A stretch of 64,000 nt of DNA. Origin: Sphaerotilus sulfidivorans. Its GTDB lineage: Bacteria > Pseudomonadota > Gammaproteobacteria > Burkholderiales > Burkholderiaceae_C. Location of the stretch: assembly GCF_013426975.1 (NCBI RefSeq), contig NZ_JACCPY010000001.1, forward strand, positions 124,001-188,000. Reading direction: 5' to 3'. The stretch's first letter is position 1, and the number at the start of each line of letters is the position of its first letter. Below are positions 1-8,201 of this stretch, in pieces. Under the pieces are notes generated by a model. The model ran no database searches and was not told where the DNA came from. It saw only the letters and a list, made by a program, of their open reading frames with translations. The translations under genes and the position numbers were made by a program.

Positions 1-334
1 CGTGCTCGAGCAGCTCGGCGATGATCTCCTCGGTCTCGGCGTCGCGGATGATCGTGCCCACCGGCATGCGCAGCACCACGTCCTCGCCAGCAGCGCCGAA
101 CTGGTCCGAGCCGCGACCGGCCTCGCCATTGCGCGCCTCGTGGCGGCGGGTGTAGCGGAAATCGACCAGCGTGTTCAGGTTGCGGTCGCCCAGCGCGTAG
201 ACATGGCCGCCGCGGCCGCCATTGCCGCCATCGGGGCCGCCAAAGGGAATGAACTTCTCGCGCCGGAAGCTCGCGCAGCCGGCACCACCGTTTCCGGCGG
301 CCACGTCGATCGTGACCTCATCGACAAATTTCAT
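1..334 (-). CDS. obgE: Obg-family GTPase ObgE, N-terminal part (cut by window edge)
   Basis: ObgE is an essential GTPase that associates with the 50S ribosomal subunit and links ribosome maturation to growth state. Only the first 111 codons lie here. They begin [10 protein letters not shown] and carry the glycine-rich Obg fold with [17 protein letters not shown] and GAAGEDV. The GTPase domain would lie beyond base 1. The order rplU-rpmA-obgE is the standard one in many proteobacteria. A hairpin terminator lies between rpmA and this gene, so obgE may be partly uncoupled from the ribosomal protein genes. Identification is firm; the gene is partial only because the window ends. Confidence 0.96.
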   Translation of the reverse strand, partial: MKFVDEVTIDVAAGNGGAGCASFRREKFIPFGGPDGGNGGRGGHVYALGDRNLNTLVDFRYTRRHEARNGEAGRGSDQFGAAGEDVVLRMPVGTIIRDAETEEIIAELLEH

Positions 335-365
335 GCGTGTTCTCCGGACGAGAGATCTTTGCAAT

Positions 366-392
366 GCAAAAAGCCCCGGCACGCCGGGGCTT
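366..392 (-). terminator. Rho-independent terminator downstream of rpmA
   Basis: Read leftward, a 10-bp stem AAGCCCCGGC/GCCGGGGCTT with a 2-base loop is followed by a run of T. It sits between the rpmA stop and the obgE start, so it probably ends or attenuates the rplU-rpmA transcript. Confidence 0.8.
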
Positions 393-430
393 CATGCGCA
401 TGAGGCGAAAGGACAGGTGTGTCCGTTCGC

Positions 431-688
431 TCAGACCGGCGTGACGACGACGGTCTTGCGGTTCTCGGCGCCCTTGACGGCGAACGAGATCGTGCCGTCG
501 ACCAGCGCGAACAGCGTGTGGTCACGGCCCATGCCAACGCCCGGACCGGCGTGGAAACGGGTGCCGCGCTGACGCACGATGATCGAACCTGCGCTCACGA
601 CCTGGCCACCGTAGGCCTTGACGCCGAGCATCTTCGGCTGGGAATCACGGCCGTTCCGTGTGGAACCGCCGCCTTTTTTCTGTGCCAT
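431..688 (-). CDS. rpmA: 50S ribosomal protein L27
   Basis: Structural protein of the large ribosomal subunit whose N-terminal tail reaches the peptidyl-transferase centre. The 85-residue protein begins [16 protein letters not shown] and contains the family hallmarks [16 protein letters not shown] and [11 protein letters not shown]. Its length matches the family. It lies 38 bases downstream of rplU in the same direction, the usual L21-L27 pair, and is followed by a strong hairpin terminator. Confidence 0.98.
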   Translation of the reverse strand: MAQKKGGGSTRNGRDSQPKMLGVKAYGGQVVSAGSIIVRQRGTRFHAGPGVGMGRDHTLFALVDGTISFAVKGAENRKTVVVTPV

Positions 689-726
689 GTTTCAGCTCCT
701 GGGAGATCTGGAATGAGGACCGGGGA

Positions 727-1038
727 TCAGGCCACGACCGCGCTGATCTGCAGCTCGGTGTAGTTCTGGCGATGGCCCTGGCGCTTCTGGTAGTGCTTGC
801 GGCGACGCATCTTGAAGATGCGGACCTTGTCGTGACGACCGTGCGAGACGACGGTGGCCGTCACCGAGGCGCCATCCACCAGGGGTGCACCGACCTTGAG
901 CTCCGCGCCGTTGCCGACGGCGAGCACCTGGTCGATCACGATCTCCTGGCCGACGTCCGCAGTGATCTGTTCTACCTTGATTTTTTCGCCGGCTGCAACC
1001 TTGTATTGCTTGCCACCGGTTTTTATGACCGCGTACAT
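727..1038 (-). CDS. rplU: 50S ribosomal protein L21
   Basis: Large-subunit ribosomal protein that binds 23S rRNA. The 103-residue protein begins [18 protein letters not shown], the L21 signature, and contains [14 protein letters not shown] near residue 78, which is typical of the family. The reading frame stays open far upstream, but homology starts exactly at the ATG at 1038, which has an AAAGGG ribosome-binding site 5 bases before it. It is first in the rplU-rpmA unit and diverges from ispB. Confidence 0.98.
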   Translation of the reverse strand: MYAVIKTGGKQYKVAAGEKIKVEQITADVGQEIVIDQVLAVGNGAELKVGAPLVDGASVTATVVSHGRHDKVRIFKMRRRKHYQKRQGHRQNYTELQISAVVA

Positions 1039-1131
1039 GTCAACCCTTTCGTGGGGAAAAGAACTTCCTGATCGCGCGCCGTGGCCTGCCTGCCTTGTGA
1101 AGCAGCAGACCCGTTCCGCGCGAAGCCGAAG

Positions 1132-1137
1132 ATTGTA
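1132..1137 (-). promoter_or_regulatory. Candidate -10 element for rplU-rpmA
   Basis: Read leftward the sequence is GTGCTACAATCTTCGG; TACAAT is one mismatch from the sigma-70 -10 consensus. It lies about 95 bases before the rplU start in the divergent rplU/ispB gap. No good -35 hexamer is visible at 16-18 bases, so confidence is moderate. Confidence 0.5.
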
Positions 1138-1245
1138 GCACGGCTCATGCAAGCAGTCCGCAATCCTGTCGGATCGGGCCGACGCACCCGCGCCGCCGGA
1201 CTGTCGGGCGATACCGTCACGGGCAGGCGGGGGCCGCAGGCTTCC

Positions 1246-1251
1246 TATAAT
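1246..1251 (+). promoter_or_regulatory. Candidate -10 element for ispB
   Basis: A perfect TATAAT in a GC-rich setting, 39 bases before the GTG start of ispB and in the divergent gap shared with rplU. No clear -35 hexamer is seen. Confidence 0.5.
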
Positions 1252-1290
1252 CCACGGATTGTGCCCTCCCGACCTGAGAAGTCCTCCCTC

Positions 1291-2283
1291 GTGAGCCTCG
1301 CCACCGATTCCTCGAACAACCAGGCCGCCATCACCGAACTGATGGCCGGCGAGATGGCGCAGGTTGACGCCGTGATCCACCGTCGGCTCGCCTCCGAGGT
1401 GGTGCTGATCAACCAGATCTCGCACTACATCGTCAGCGCGGGCGGCAAGCGGCTGCGCCCGATGCTGGTGCTGCTGTTCTCGCGCGCGCTCGGCTTCGAG
1501 CAGCCGGCCCGCTTCGAGCTGGCCGCCACCGTCGAGTTCATCCACACCGCGACGCTGCTGCATGACGACGTGGTCGACGAGTCCTCGCTGCGACGCGGCC
1601 GCCAGACCGCCAACGCGCTGTTCGGCAATGCCGCCAGCGTGCTGGTGGGCGACTTCCTGTACTCGCGCGCCTTCCAGATGATGGTGTCGGTCGACAGCAT
1701 GCGGGTGCTCGAGGTGCTGGCCGACGCAACCAACGTCATCGCCGAGGGCGAGGTGCTGCAGCTGCTGAACATGCATGACCCCGACATCTCGGTCGAGGAC
1801 TATCTGCGTGTCATCCGCTACAAGACCGCCAAGCTCTTCGAGGCCAGCGCCCGCATCGGCGCGGTGCTGGCCGGCAGCGACAGCCCGCTCGAGGAGGCCT
1901 GCGCGGCCTACGGCCAGGCGCTGGGCACCGCCTTCCAGATCGTCGACGACCTGCTCGACTACGAGGGCACCACCGCTGCGCTGGGCAAGAACGTCGGCGA
2001 CGACCTGCGCGAAGGCAAGCCCACGCTGCCGCTGCTGGCGGCGATGAGCCGCGGCACGCCCGAGGAGCGCGAGCTGATCCGCCATGCGATCCAGAACGGC
2101 CAGGTCGAGCGCCTGGACGAGATCGTCGCCATCGTGCGCCGCACCGGTGCGCTGGACATCACCCGCGAAGCCGCCCGGGCCGAGGCCGAACGCGCTCGCG
2201 AACATATTTCTGCGCTCCCCTCTTCCCAATTCAAGGATGCGCTGCTAAGATTGACAGTCTTGGCGGTTGACAGAACTTCCTGA
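1291..2283 (+). CDS. ispB: Octaprenyl diphosphate synthase
   Basis: Trans-long-chain polyprenyl diphosphate synthase that lengthens farnesyl diphosphate with isopentenyl diphosphate to make the ubiquinone side chain in the cytoplasm. The 330-residue protein has GGKRLRP, the first aspartate-rich motif [10 protein letters not shown] and the second motif [10 protein letters not shown], all in the expected order. The GTG at 1291 ([10 protein letters not shown]) was chosen because it gives a family-like N-terminus; the frame is open further upstream but that part is low complexity. Its place opposite rplU-rpmA-obgE is the conserved one. Chain length (C40) is inferred from family and context, not readable directly. 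Confidence 0.93.
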   Translation: MSLATDSSNNQAAITELMAGEMAQVDAVIHRRLASEVVLINQISHYIVSAGGKRLRPMLVLLFSRALGFEQPARFELAATVEFIHTATLLHDDVVDESSLRRGRQTANALFGNAASVLVGDFLYSRAFQMMVSVDSMRVLEVLADATNVIAEGEVLQLLNMHDPDISVEDYLRVIRYKTAKLFEASARIGAVLAGSDSPLEEACAAYGQALGTAFQIVDDLLDYEGTTAALGKNVGDDLREGKPTLPLLAAMSRGTPEERELIRHAIQNGQVERLDEIVAIVRRTGALDITREAARAEAERAREHISALPSSQFKDALLRLTVLAVDRTS

Positions 2284-2315
2284 GCAATCAGACGAGTTCA
2301 CGACTGAAGAGCACA

Positions 2316-2392
2316 CGGGGTGTAGCTTAGCCTGGTAGAGCGCTACGTTCGGGACGTAGAGGCCGGAGGTTCGAATCCTCTCACCCCGACCA
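2316..2392 (+). tRNA. tRNA-Pro(CGG), copy 1
   Basis: A 77-base cloverleaf with acceptor stem CGGGGTG/CACCCCG, anticodon stem CTACG/CGTAG around loop TTCGGGA (anticodon CGG, reading CCG), T-loop TTCGAAT and encoded CCA. It is identical to the second copy 37 bases downstream. Confidence 0.97.
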
Positions 2393-2429
2393 GCTTCTTC
2401 AGCATCCATGTCAGCCAGACGCCAAATTT

Positions 2430-2506
2430 CGGGGTGTAGCTTAGCCTGGTAGAGCGCTACGTTCGGGACGTAGAGGCCGGAGGTTCGAATCCTCTCACCC
2501 CGACCA
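2430..2506 (+). tRNA. tRNA-Pro(CGG), copy 2
   Basis: Identical base for base to the copy at 2316-2392, including the encoded CCA. The 37-base spacer between them is unrelated to either flank. The two are probably cotranscribed and ended by the hairpin at 2535. CCG is a heavily used codon in this GC-rich genome, which would favour a double dose. Confidence 0.97.
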
Positions 2507-2534
2507 GACATTTCCTTGCACGACAAGGACGCAT

Positions 2535-2563
2535 CAAAGCCCCACCTGCTGGGGCTTTGTCGT
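2535..2563 (+). terminator. Terminator after the tRNA-Pro pair
   Basis: A 9-bp perfect stem CAAAGCCCC/GGGGCTTTG with a 7-base loop, followed by TCGTTT. It lies 29 bases after the second tRNA and before truD. Confidence 0.75.
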
Positions 2564-2624
2564 TTCCGGCCCCGAGCGCTGTCGATCCTCGGGCGCGGCG
2601 GGCCAACGGAGTCAGAATCCCCCC

Positions 2625-3650
2625 ATGACCCACGCCCCCTGCACGACCCTGCCCTCGTGGCCCCACGCCTATCCGGCCAGCGGCGCCCGCGCCACGCTGA
2701 AAGCCCTCAACGAGGACTTCATCGTCACCGAGCTGCCGCTGCAGCTGCCCGGAGGCACGGGCGAACATCTCTGGCTGGATGTCGAGAAGAACGGCGCCAA
2801 CACCGCCTTCGTCGCGCAGCAGCTGGCTGCCGCCTCGGGCGTGACCGAGCGCGACGTCGGCTACGCCGGCCTGAAGGACCGCCACGCGATCACCCGCCAG
2901 TGGTTCAGCATCTACCTGCCGACCGGCAAGGCTGGCGAGACGCCCGACCTGACGACACTCGAGCACCCGGAATTCAAGGTGCTGGCCCAGAGCCGCCATG
3001 TGAAGAAGCTGCGCCCCGGCGATCTGCAGGGCAACCGCTTCCGCATCACTCTGCGCGACGTGAAGGGCGAGCGCGAGGCCATCGAGGCCAACCTGAAGGC
3101 GGTTGCCGCGCAGGGCGTGCCCAACTACTTCGGCGCGCAGCGCTTCGGCTTCGACGGCGGCAACGTCGAGCAGGGCCGGGCCATGCTGGCGCGCGAGATC
3201 CGCGTGCGCAACCCGAAGAAGAAGGGCATCTACCTGTCGGCGGTGCGCTCCTTCGTCTTCAACGAGGTGCTGGCGCAGCGCATCGCGCAGGGCCTGTGGG
3301 GGCAGGTGCTGCCCGGCGACGTGATGGACGAGGCCGGCCGCCCCACCGGGCCGCTGTGGGGCCGCGGCCGCGTGAGCACCGCCGACGAGGCGCAGGCGCT
3401 GGAGAACGGCGTGGCCGAGCGTCACGCCACGCTGTGCAGCGGCATGGAATTCGCCGGACTGGACCAGGAACGCCGCGCCCTGGTGGCGCTGCCGGCCGAC
3501 ATGACCTGGGAATGGCCGCAGGCCGACCAGCTGGTGCTGAGCTTCAGCCTGCCCGCCGGCAACTACGCCACCTCCGTGCTCGACGAGATCCTGCACACCA
3601 CCGAGCCCGAGCGGCACGCCGAGAACGAGCCCGAAGCCGAAGCGCCATGA
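2625..3650 (+). CDS. truD: tRNA pseudouridine(13) synthase TruD
   Basis: Converts U13 of tRNA-Glu to pseudouridine. The 341-residue protein shows the TruD signature GYAGLKDRHAITRQWFS; the aspartate at residue 85 is the expected catalytic one. NYFGAQRFG (near 166-174) is a second family motif. The length is normal. A possible -10 hexamer CAGAAT ends 6 bases before the ATG, so the transcript may start on the start codon. The stop overlaps the next start as ATGA, so truD and the transglycosylase gene are coupled. Confidence 0.96.
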   Translation: MTHAPCTTLPSWPHAYPASGARATLKALNEDFIVTELPLQLPGGTGEHLWLDVEKNGANTAFVAQQLAAASGVTERDVGYAGLKDRHAITRQWFSIYLPTGKAGETPDLTTLEHPEFKVLAQSRHVKKLRPGDLQGNRFRITLRDVKGEREAIEANLKAVAAQGVPNYFGAQRFGFDGGNVEQGRAMLAREIRVRNPKKKGIYLSAVRSFVFNEVLAQRIAQGLWGQVLPGDVMDEAGRPTGPLWGRGRVSTADEAQALENGVAERHATLCSGMEFAGLDQERRALVALPADMTWEWPQADQLVLSFSLPAGNYATSVLDEILHTTEPERHAENEPEAEAP

Positions 3651-4924
3651 CCGCCGCCGCCCGCCTGCTCGCCCTGCCCGTGCTGCTGCTGCCGCTGGCC
3701 GCGGCGGCCCAGACGCCACCGAACGCCGCGCCCGAGGCCACGCTGCAGGCCTGCTTCGCCGAATTGCAGCCTGCCGCCCGCGCAGCCGGCGTCACGCCCG
3801 AGACCTGGCAGCGCCACACCGCCGGCCTGGCCGCCCTGCCCGACGTGCTGGACAAGCTCGACCAGCAGCCCGAGTTCCGAACGCCGATCTGGGACTACCT
3901 GGCCGCACTGGTCGATGACGAGCGCGTCGCGCAGGGCCTGGCGATGCTGGAGCAGCACCGCCTGGTGCTGGACGAGGTGGCGCAGCGCCACGGGGTCGAC
4001 CCGGCCACCGTGGTCGCCGTCTGGGGCGTCGAGAGCAACTTCGGGCAGACCTTCGGCAAGTACCCGCTGGTGCAGGCGCTGGGCACGCTGTCATGCCAGG
4101 GGCGGCGCCAGACCTTCTTCCGCGGCGAGCTGTTCGCGGCGCTGCGCATCCTGCAGGCCGGTCATGTCGCGCTGGAGCGGCTGGTCGGCTCCTGGGCCGG
4201 CGCTTTCGGACACACCCAGTTCATGCCGACCACCTACGAGCGGCTGGCGGTCGACTTCGACGGCGACGGCCGCCGCGACCTGATCGACAGCGTGCCCGAC
4301 GCACTGGCCTCGACCGCGAACTTCCTGACCCGCGCCGGCTGGAAGGACGGCCTGCCCTGGGGCTTCGAGGTGCGGCTGCCGGCCGGCTTCTCCACCGAGG
4401 GCCAGGGCCGGCGGGTGCGCCAGCCGATGGCGCGCTGGCGCGATCTGGGCCTGCGCCGCGCCGACGGCTCGCCGCTGCCGGAACTCGAGCAGCCCGCCGG
4501 CCTGATGACGCCGGCCGGCGCACGCGGCCCGGCCTTCCTGGTGCTGAAGAACTTCGACGCGATCTACAGCTACAACGCCGCCGAGAGCTACGGGCTGGCG
4601 ATCGCGCATCTGGCCGACCGGCTGCGCGGCGGCGGCCCCTTCGTGACGCCGTGGCCGACCGACGACGCCGGCCTGTCGCGCGCCGAGCGCCGCGAGCTGC
4701 AGCAGCTGCTGGCCGGACGCGGGCACGACATCGGCACGATCGACGGCCTGCTGGGCGAGCGCAGCCGTGCGGCGATCCGCGCCGAGCGCCAGCGCCTGTT
4801 CGGCGAGCGCACCCCGGACGGCCGCGCCGGCCAGAAGCTGCTGCGCACGCTGCGCGCCGAGGCGCTGCTGCCGGCGACCGACAGCGCAGCACCCGCCTCG
4901 CCCGACATGCCGATCAGCCGGTGA
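3647..4924 (+). CDS. MltB-family lytic murein transglycosylase
   Basis: Periplasmic enzyme that cleaves peptidoglycan glycan strands with formation of 1,6-anhydro ends. A signal peptide (residues 1-21, ending AAA-AQ) precedes a lytic transglycosylase domain with VWGVESNFGQ, where Glu129 is the catalytic acid, then FGHTQFMPTTY. Residues about 355-415 form a peptidoglycan-binding domain (LLAGRGHDIGTIDGLLG). No lipobox is evident, so it is probably soluble periplasmic. It is coupled to truD by a 4-base overlap, and its last 11 bases overlap the convergent matB end. The domain order matches the MltB-type SLT_2 plus PG_binding_1 proteins. Confidence 0.9.
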   Translation: MTAAARLLALPVLLLPLAAAAQTPPNAAPEATLQACFAELQPAARAAGVTPETWQRHTAGLAALPDVLDKLDQQPEFRTPIWDYLAALVDDERVAQGLAMLEQHRLVLDEVAQRHGVDPATVVAVWGVESNFGQTFGKYPLVQALGTLSCQGRRQTFFRGELFAALRILQAGHVALERLVGSWAGAFGHTQFMPTTYERLAVDFDGDGRRDLIDSVPDALASTANFLTRAGWKDGLPWGFEVRLPAGFSTEGQGRRVRQPMARWRDLGLRRADGSPLPELEQPAGLMTPAGARGPAFLVLKNFDAIYSYNAAESYGLAIAHLADRLRGGGPFVTPWPTDDAGLSRAERRELQQLLAGRGHDIGTIDGLLGERSRAAIRAERQRLFGERTPDGRAGQKLLRTLRAEALLPATDSAAPASPDMPISR

Positions 4925-6464
4925 ACAGCGCGCGGTGGGCGTCGCGCAGCAGGTTCTTCTGCACCTTGCCCATCGCGTTGCGCGGCAGCTCCGTCACCAC
5001 GAAGGCGCGCTTGGGCACCTTGTAGCCGGCGATCTGCGTCTTCAGCCGCGCCACCAGCGCGTCGGCGTCGAGCGCGGCGCCCGCCTTGGGCACGATCAGC
5101 GCGATCACGCCCTCGCCGAAGTCCGGGTGCGGCACGCCGACCACCGCCGACTCGGCCACGCCGGGCATGTCGTTCAGCCAGCCTTCGATCTCGGCCGGGT
5201 AGACGTTGTAGCCGCCGCTGATGATCAGGTCCTTGCTGCGGCCGACGATGGTCAGGTAGCCCTGCGCGTCGAAGCGGCCGACGTCGCCGGTCCTGAACCA
5301 GCCGTCCACGGTGAACTCCTCGGCCGTCTTTTCCGGCATGCGCCAGTAGCCGCCGAAGACGTTGGGGCCGCACACCTGCACGTTGCCGATCTCACCCACG
5401 GGCAGCGCCACGCCCTGGTCATCGACGACGCGCACGCCCACGCCCGGCAGCGCCGGCCCGACCGTGCCACCCAGGCGACGCGGCTCCGGCTCGCCATCGG
5501 CGGCGCGGCAGGGGTTCGACGTCAGCATGATCGTCTCGCTCATGCCGTAGCGCTCCAGGATGGTGTGATGGGTGCGCGCCTGCCAGTCGCGGAAGGTCTC
5601 GATCAGCAGCGGCGCCGAGCCGGAGATGAACAGCCGCATGCGCGCGCAGGCCTCGCGCGTCAGCCCGGCCTCCTGCAGCAGCCGCACGTACAGCGTCGGC
5701 ACGCCCATGAAGACGGTCGCGCGCGGCAGGCGCTCGACCACCGCCTTGGGGTCGAACTTCGCCAGCCACAGCATCTTCGAGCCGTTCAGCAGCGCGCCGT
5801 GGCTGGCGACGAACAGGCCGTGGACATGGAAGATCGGCAACGCGTGGATCAGCACGTCGCCCTCGCGCCAGTCCCAGAAGTCCTTCAGAACCTGCGCGTT
5901 CGACAGCAGGTTGCCGTGGCTGAGCATCGCGCCCTTGCTGCGGCCGGTGGTGCCGGAGGTGTAGAGGATCGCGGCCAGATCGCCGGCCGCCTTCGGCGCG
6001 ATCTCGTGCGTGTCGGGAAAATGCGCGGCGCGGTCGAGTAGCGTGCCGGTGCGATCGTCGTTCAGCGTGAAGACATGTGCCACGCCCTTCTGGAAGGCGA
6101 GCTGGCTGATCCATGGGAAGTTCCTGCCGGCGCAGACCACCACCGCCGGCTCGGCGTTGCCGATGAAGTAATCCAGCTCGGCCGCCTGGTAGGCGGTGTT
6201 CAGCGGCAGGTAGACGAAGCCGGCGCGCAGGGTCGCCAGGTACAGCATCAGCGCCTCGACCGACTTCTCGGTGTGCGCGGCCACCCGGCTGCCGGCCGGG
6301 ATCTCCAGCGACTGCAGCAGGTTGGCCAGCATCGCGGTGGCGCGGTCGAGGTCGCGCCAGGAGTAGTCCAGCCCGCTGTCGGTCTCGATCGCGATCGCGT
6401 CGAGGTCGGCGGGAAAGGCGGCGCGCAGGGCGGCGAAGAGGTTGGGATTGGCGGCGGGGCTCAT
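4914..6464 (-). CDS. matB: Malonyl-CoA synthetase (acyl-adenylate enzyme)
   Basis: Activates malonate (or methylmalonate) to the CoA thioester using ATP. The 516-residue protein has the adenylate-forming motifs ILYTSGTTGRSKGAMLSH near residue 166, RYGMSE, GWFRTGDVG and the C-terminal lysine region GKVQKN. RLFISGSAPL is characteristic of MatB-type enzymes. No malonyl-CoA decarboxylase is adjacent, so the product may feed fatty acid synthesis or extender-unit pools. It is followed upstream by an enoyl-CoA hydratase gene in the same direction. Substrate is inferred from overall resemblance; another short acid cannot be excluded. Confidence 0.83.
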   Translation of the reverse strand: MSPAANPNLFAALRAAFPADLDAIAIETDSGLDYSWRDLDRATAMLANLLQSLEIPAGSRVAAHTEKSVEALMLYLATLRAGFVYLPLNTAYQAAELDYFIGNAEPAVVVCAGRNFPWISQLAFQKGVAHVFTLNDDRTGTLLDRAAHFPDTHEIAPKAAGDLAAILYTSGTTGRSKGAMLSHGNLLSNAQVLKDFWDWREGDVLIHALPIFHVHGLFVASHGALLNGSKMLWLAKFDPKAVVERLPRATVFMGVPTLYVRLLQEAGLTREACARMRLFISGSAPLLIETFRDWQARTHHTILERYGMSETIMLTSNPCRAADGEPEPRRLGGTVGPALPGVGVRVVDDQGVALPVGEIGNVQVCGPNVFGGYWRMPEKTAEEFTVDGWFRTGDVGRFDAQGYLTIVGRSKDLIISGGYNVYPAEIEGWLNDMPGVAESAVVGVPHPDFGEGVIALIVPKAGAALDADALVARLKTQIAGYKVPKRAFVVTELPRNAMGKVQKNLLRDAHRALFTG

Positions 6465-6475
6465 GGGCGGCGGGC

Positions 6476-6504
6476 GTGGATCCCCGCCTGCGCGGGGATG
6501 ACGG
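6476..6504. repeat. REP-like palindromic element, copy A
   Basis: A 7-bp perfect stem TCCCCGC/GCGGGGA around CTGC (6481-6498), followed by TGACGG. The same architecture recurs at 48021, 51689 and 51744. It lies in the gap between the enoyl-CoA hydratase and matB genes. Confidence 0.75.
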
Positions 6505-6551
6505 AAGGAAGGGGCGGACTCAGGCGCCGAAAGGCTCAGGTGCAGGCGGAC

Positions 6552-7355
6552 TCAAGCGCCGGTGAACCTCGGGGCGCGCTTCTCGATGAAGGCGGTGATG
6601 CCTTCGCGGTGGTCGGGACCGCTGGCGTAGGCGGCGAGCTGCTGGCGCTGGGCCTCGGAGAACGCGAACTGCGGCGCGACCAGACGCAGCGCCTGCTTGT
6701 TCAGGCGCGCCGCGCGCGGGGCGCCGGCGGCGATGCGCCGCGCGGTGGCCTCGGCCTCCTGCGCGACCTCCTCGTCGGGCATCACCCGCTGCACCAGGCC
6801 GCGCTGCAGCGCGACCTCGGCCTCGAGCAGCCGCGCCTCCAGCAGGATCTCCGCGGCGGTGGCCAGCCCGGCCACCCGCGCCACGCCGGCAAGCTCGTCG
6901 ATCGCCATCGGGAAGCCCAGCCGGGCGATCGGCGCGCCGAAGCGGCTCGAGCGCCCGGCGATGCGGATATCGCACTGGCAGGCGATCTCCAGCCCGCCGC
7001 CGACGCAGGCGCGCTCGATCTGCGCCACCAGCGGGATGTCGCAGCGGTACATCGCGTCGAGCGCCGGCGCGACGATGTTCTCGTGGAAGTCGCGCACCGT
7101 GTCCGGCTCGAAGCGGAAGGCCGGGAACTCCTCGATGTCGCCGCCGGAGACGAAGGTGCCGCCCTCGCCGCGCACGATCACGCAGCGCAGGTCGGGCTCG
7201 CGCGCGGCCAGGCCGTCGAAGATCTGGCGCAGCTCGCGCCACATCGCGACATTGACGGCGTTGAGCTTGCCCGGGTTGGACAGGGTGAGCACCGCCACGC
7301 CCGACAGCGTGGCGTGGGGTTCGAGGCGGACGGCGGACGGGGCCGGGGCATTCAT
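6552..7355 (-). CDS. Enoyl-CoA hydratase/isomerase family protein
   Basis: Crotonase-fold enzyme acting on acyl-CoA thioesters in the cytoplasm. The 267-residue protein contains GGTFVSGGDIEEF, which forms part of the CoA and oxyanion site, and CVGGGLEIACQCDI, the second oxyanion glycine stretch. The usual catalytic glutamate region reads FGAPIARLGF, without the pair of glutamates of classic hydratases, so hydratase activity is not assured; isomerase or decarboxylase chemistry is possible. It lies upstream of matB with an 87-base gap containing a REP-like palindrome. The link to malonyl-CoA is suggestive only. Confidence 0.8.
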   Translation of the reverse strand: MNAPAPSAVRLEPHATLSGVAVLTLSNPGKLNAVNVAMWRELRQIFDGLAAREPDLRCVIVRGEGGTFVSGGDIEEFPAFRFEPDTVRDFHENIVAPALDAMYRCDIPLVAQIERACVGGGLEIACQCDIRIAGRSSRFGAPIARLGFPMAIDELAGVARVAGLATAAEILLEARLLEAEVALQRGLVQRVMPDEEVAQEAEATARRIAAGAPRAARLNKQALRLVAPQFAFSEAQRQQLAAYASGPDHREGITAFIEKRAPRFTGA

Positions 7356-7457
7356 GCGGGACGATCTCCAGAGAAGTCCTGAAAGGACGGATGCGCAGGC
7401 ATCGGGGGCGACGATGCTAGGCCGGCTCGCTGACCGCAGGCTTGAGCGGCGCCCGGC

Positions 7458-8201
7458 TCACTTCAGCGCATCCCACAGCAGCTTGACGCCGGTCAGGAAC
7501 ATGCCCCACTGCACCAGCCGGTAGAACCAGCGCGGCGAGACATGCTTCGTCGCCTGGATGCCGATCAGCACGCCGGCGGCGGCCACCGGCATCAGCGCCG
7601 CCGAGGTGGCGAGCTGCCCCCAGTCCAGCAAGCCCAGCAGCCCGTAGGGCACCCACTTGGCGGCGTTGATCGCGGCGAAGAACACCGCCGAAGTGCCGGC
7701 ATAGGCCAGCGGCGCCATGTGGCGCGGCAGCAGCGCCATCACGATCGGCGGGCCGCCGCTGTGCGCGATGAAGCTGGTGAAGCCGGAGGTCAGCGCCAGC
7801 GCGCCGCTGGCCGCCGCGCCGGGCGGTGCGGCATCGGCCTGCGGCGGGAACTTCAGGTTCCAGGCCAGGAAGATCAGCGTGACCAGGCCGGTCAGGCCGC
7901 CCACCCACTGCGGCGACAGCACGCCGAAGCCGATCCAGCCCAGCACGATGCCGATCAGGCCGGCGGGCAGCAGCTGGCGCAGCACCGTCCAGTCCGCATG
8001 ACGGCGCAGCGTCATCAGACCCATGACGTCGGAGAGGCACAGCAGCGGCAGCACCAGCGCGGCGGCCTGCGGCACGGTCACGCTCATCGCCAGCAGCGGC
8101 GTGGCCAGCGCGCCGATCCCGGAGGCGAAGCCGGACTTGGAGATGCCCACCAGCAGCGCGGCCGGCACCGCGACGGCGTAGAACGCCGGATCGGTGATCA
8201 C
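7458..8201 (-). CDS. TauE/SafE-family sulfite/organic-anion permease
   Basis: Inner-membrane permease of 247 residues with about eight hydrophobic segments. The N-terminal GISKSGFASGIGALATPLLA and the internal repeat SGFTSFIAHSGGPPI are typical of the TauE/SafE family, which exports sulfite, sulfoacetate or related anions. The GTG start at 8201 overlaps the upstream gene stop as GTGA, which supports this start. It is coupled to the RutE-like nitroreductase, so the two may act on the same small acid, but the substrate cannot be read from the sequence. Confidence 0.85.
   Translation of the reverse strand: MITDPAFYAVAVPAALLVGISKSGFASGIGALATPLLAMSVTVPQAAALVLPLLCLSDVMGLMTLRRHADWTVLRQLLPAGLIGIVLGWIGFGVLSPQWVGGLTGLVTLIFLAWNLKFPPQADAAPPGAAASGALALTSGFTSFIAHSGGPPIVMALLPRHMAPLAYAGTSAVFFAAINAAKWVPYGLLGLLDWGQLATSAALMPVAAAGVLIGIQATKHVSPRWFYRLVQWGMFLTGVKLLWDALK

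Noticed and set aside
727-2229. A long minus-strand frame that includes rplU plus 397 more codons
   Set aside because: Only the last 103 codons match L21; the rest is antisense to ispB.
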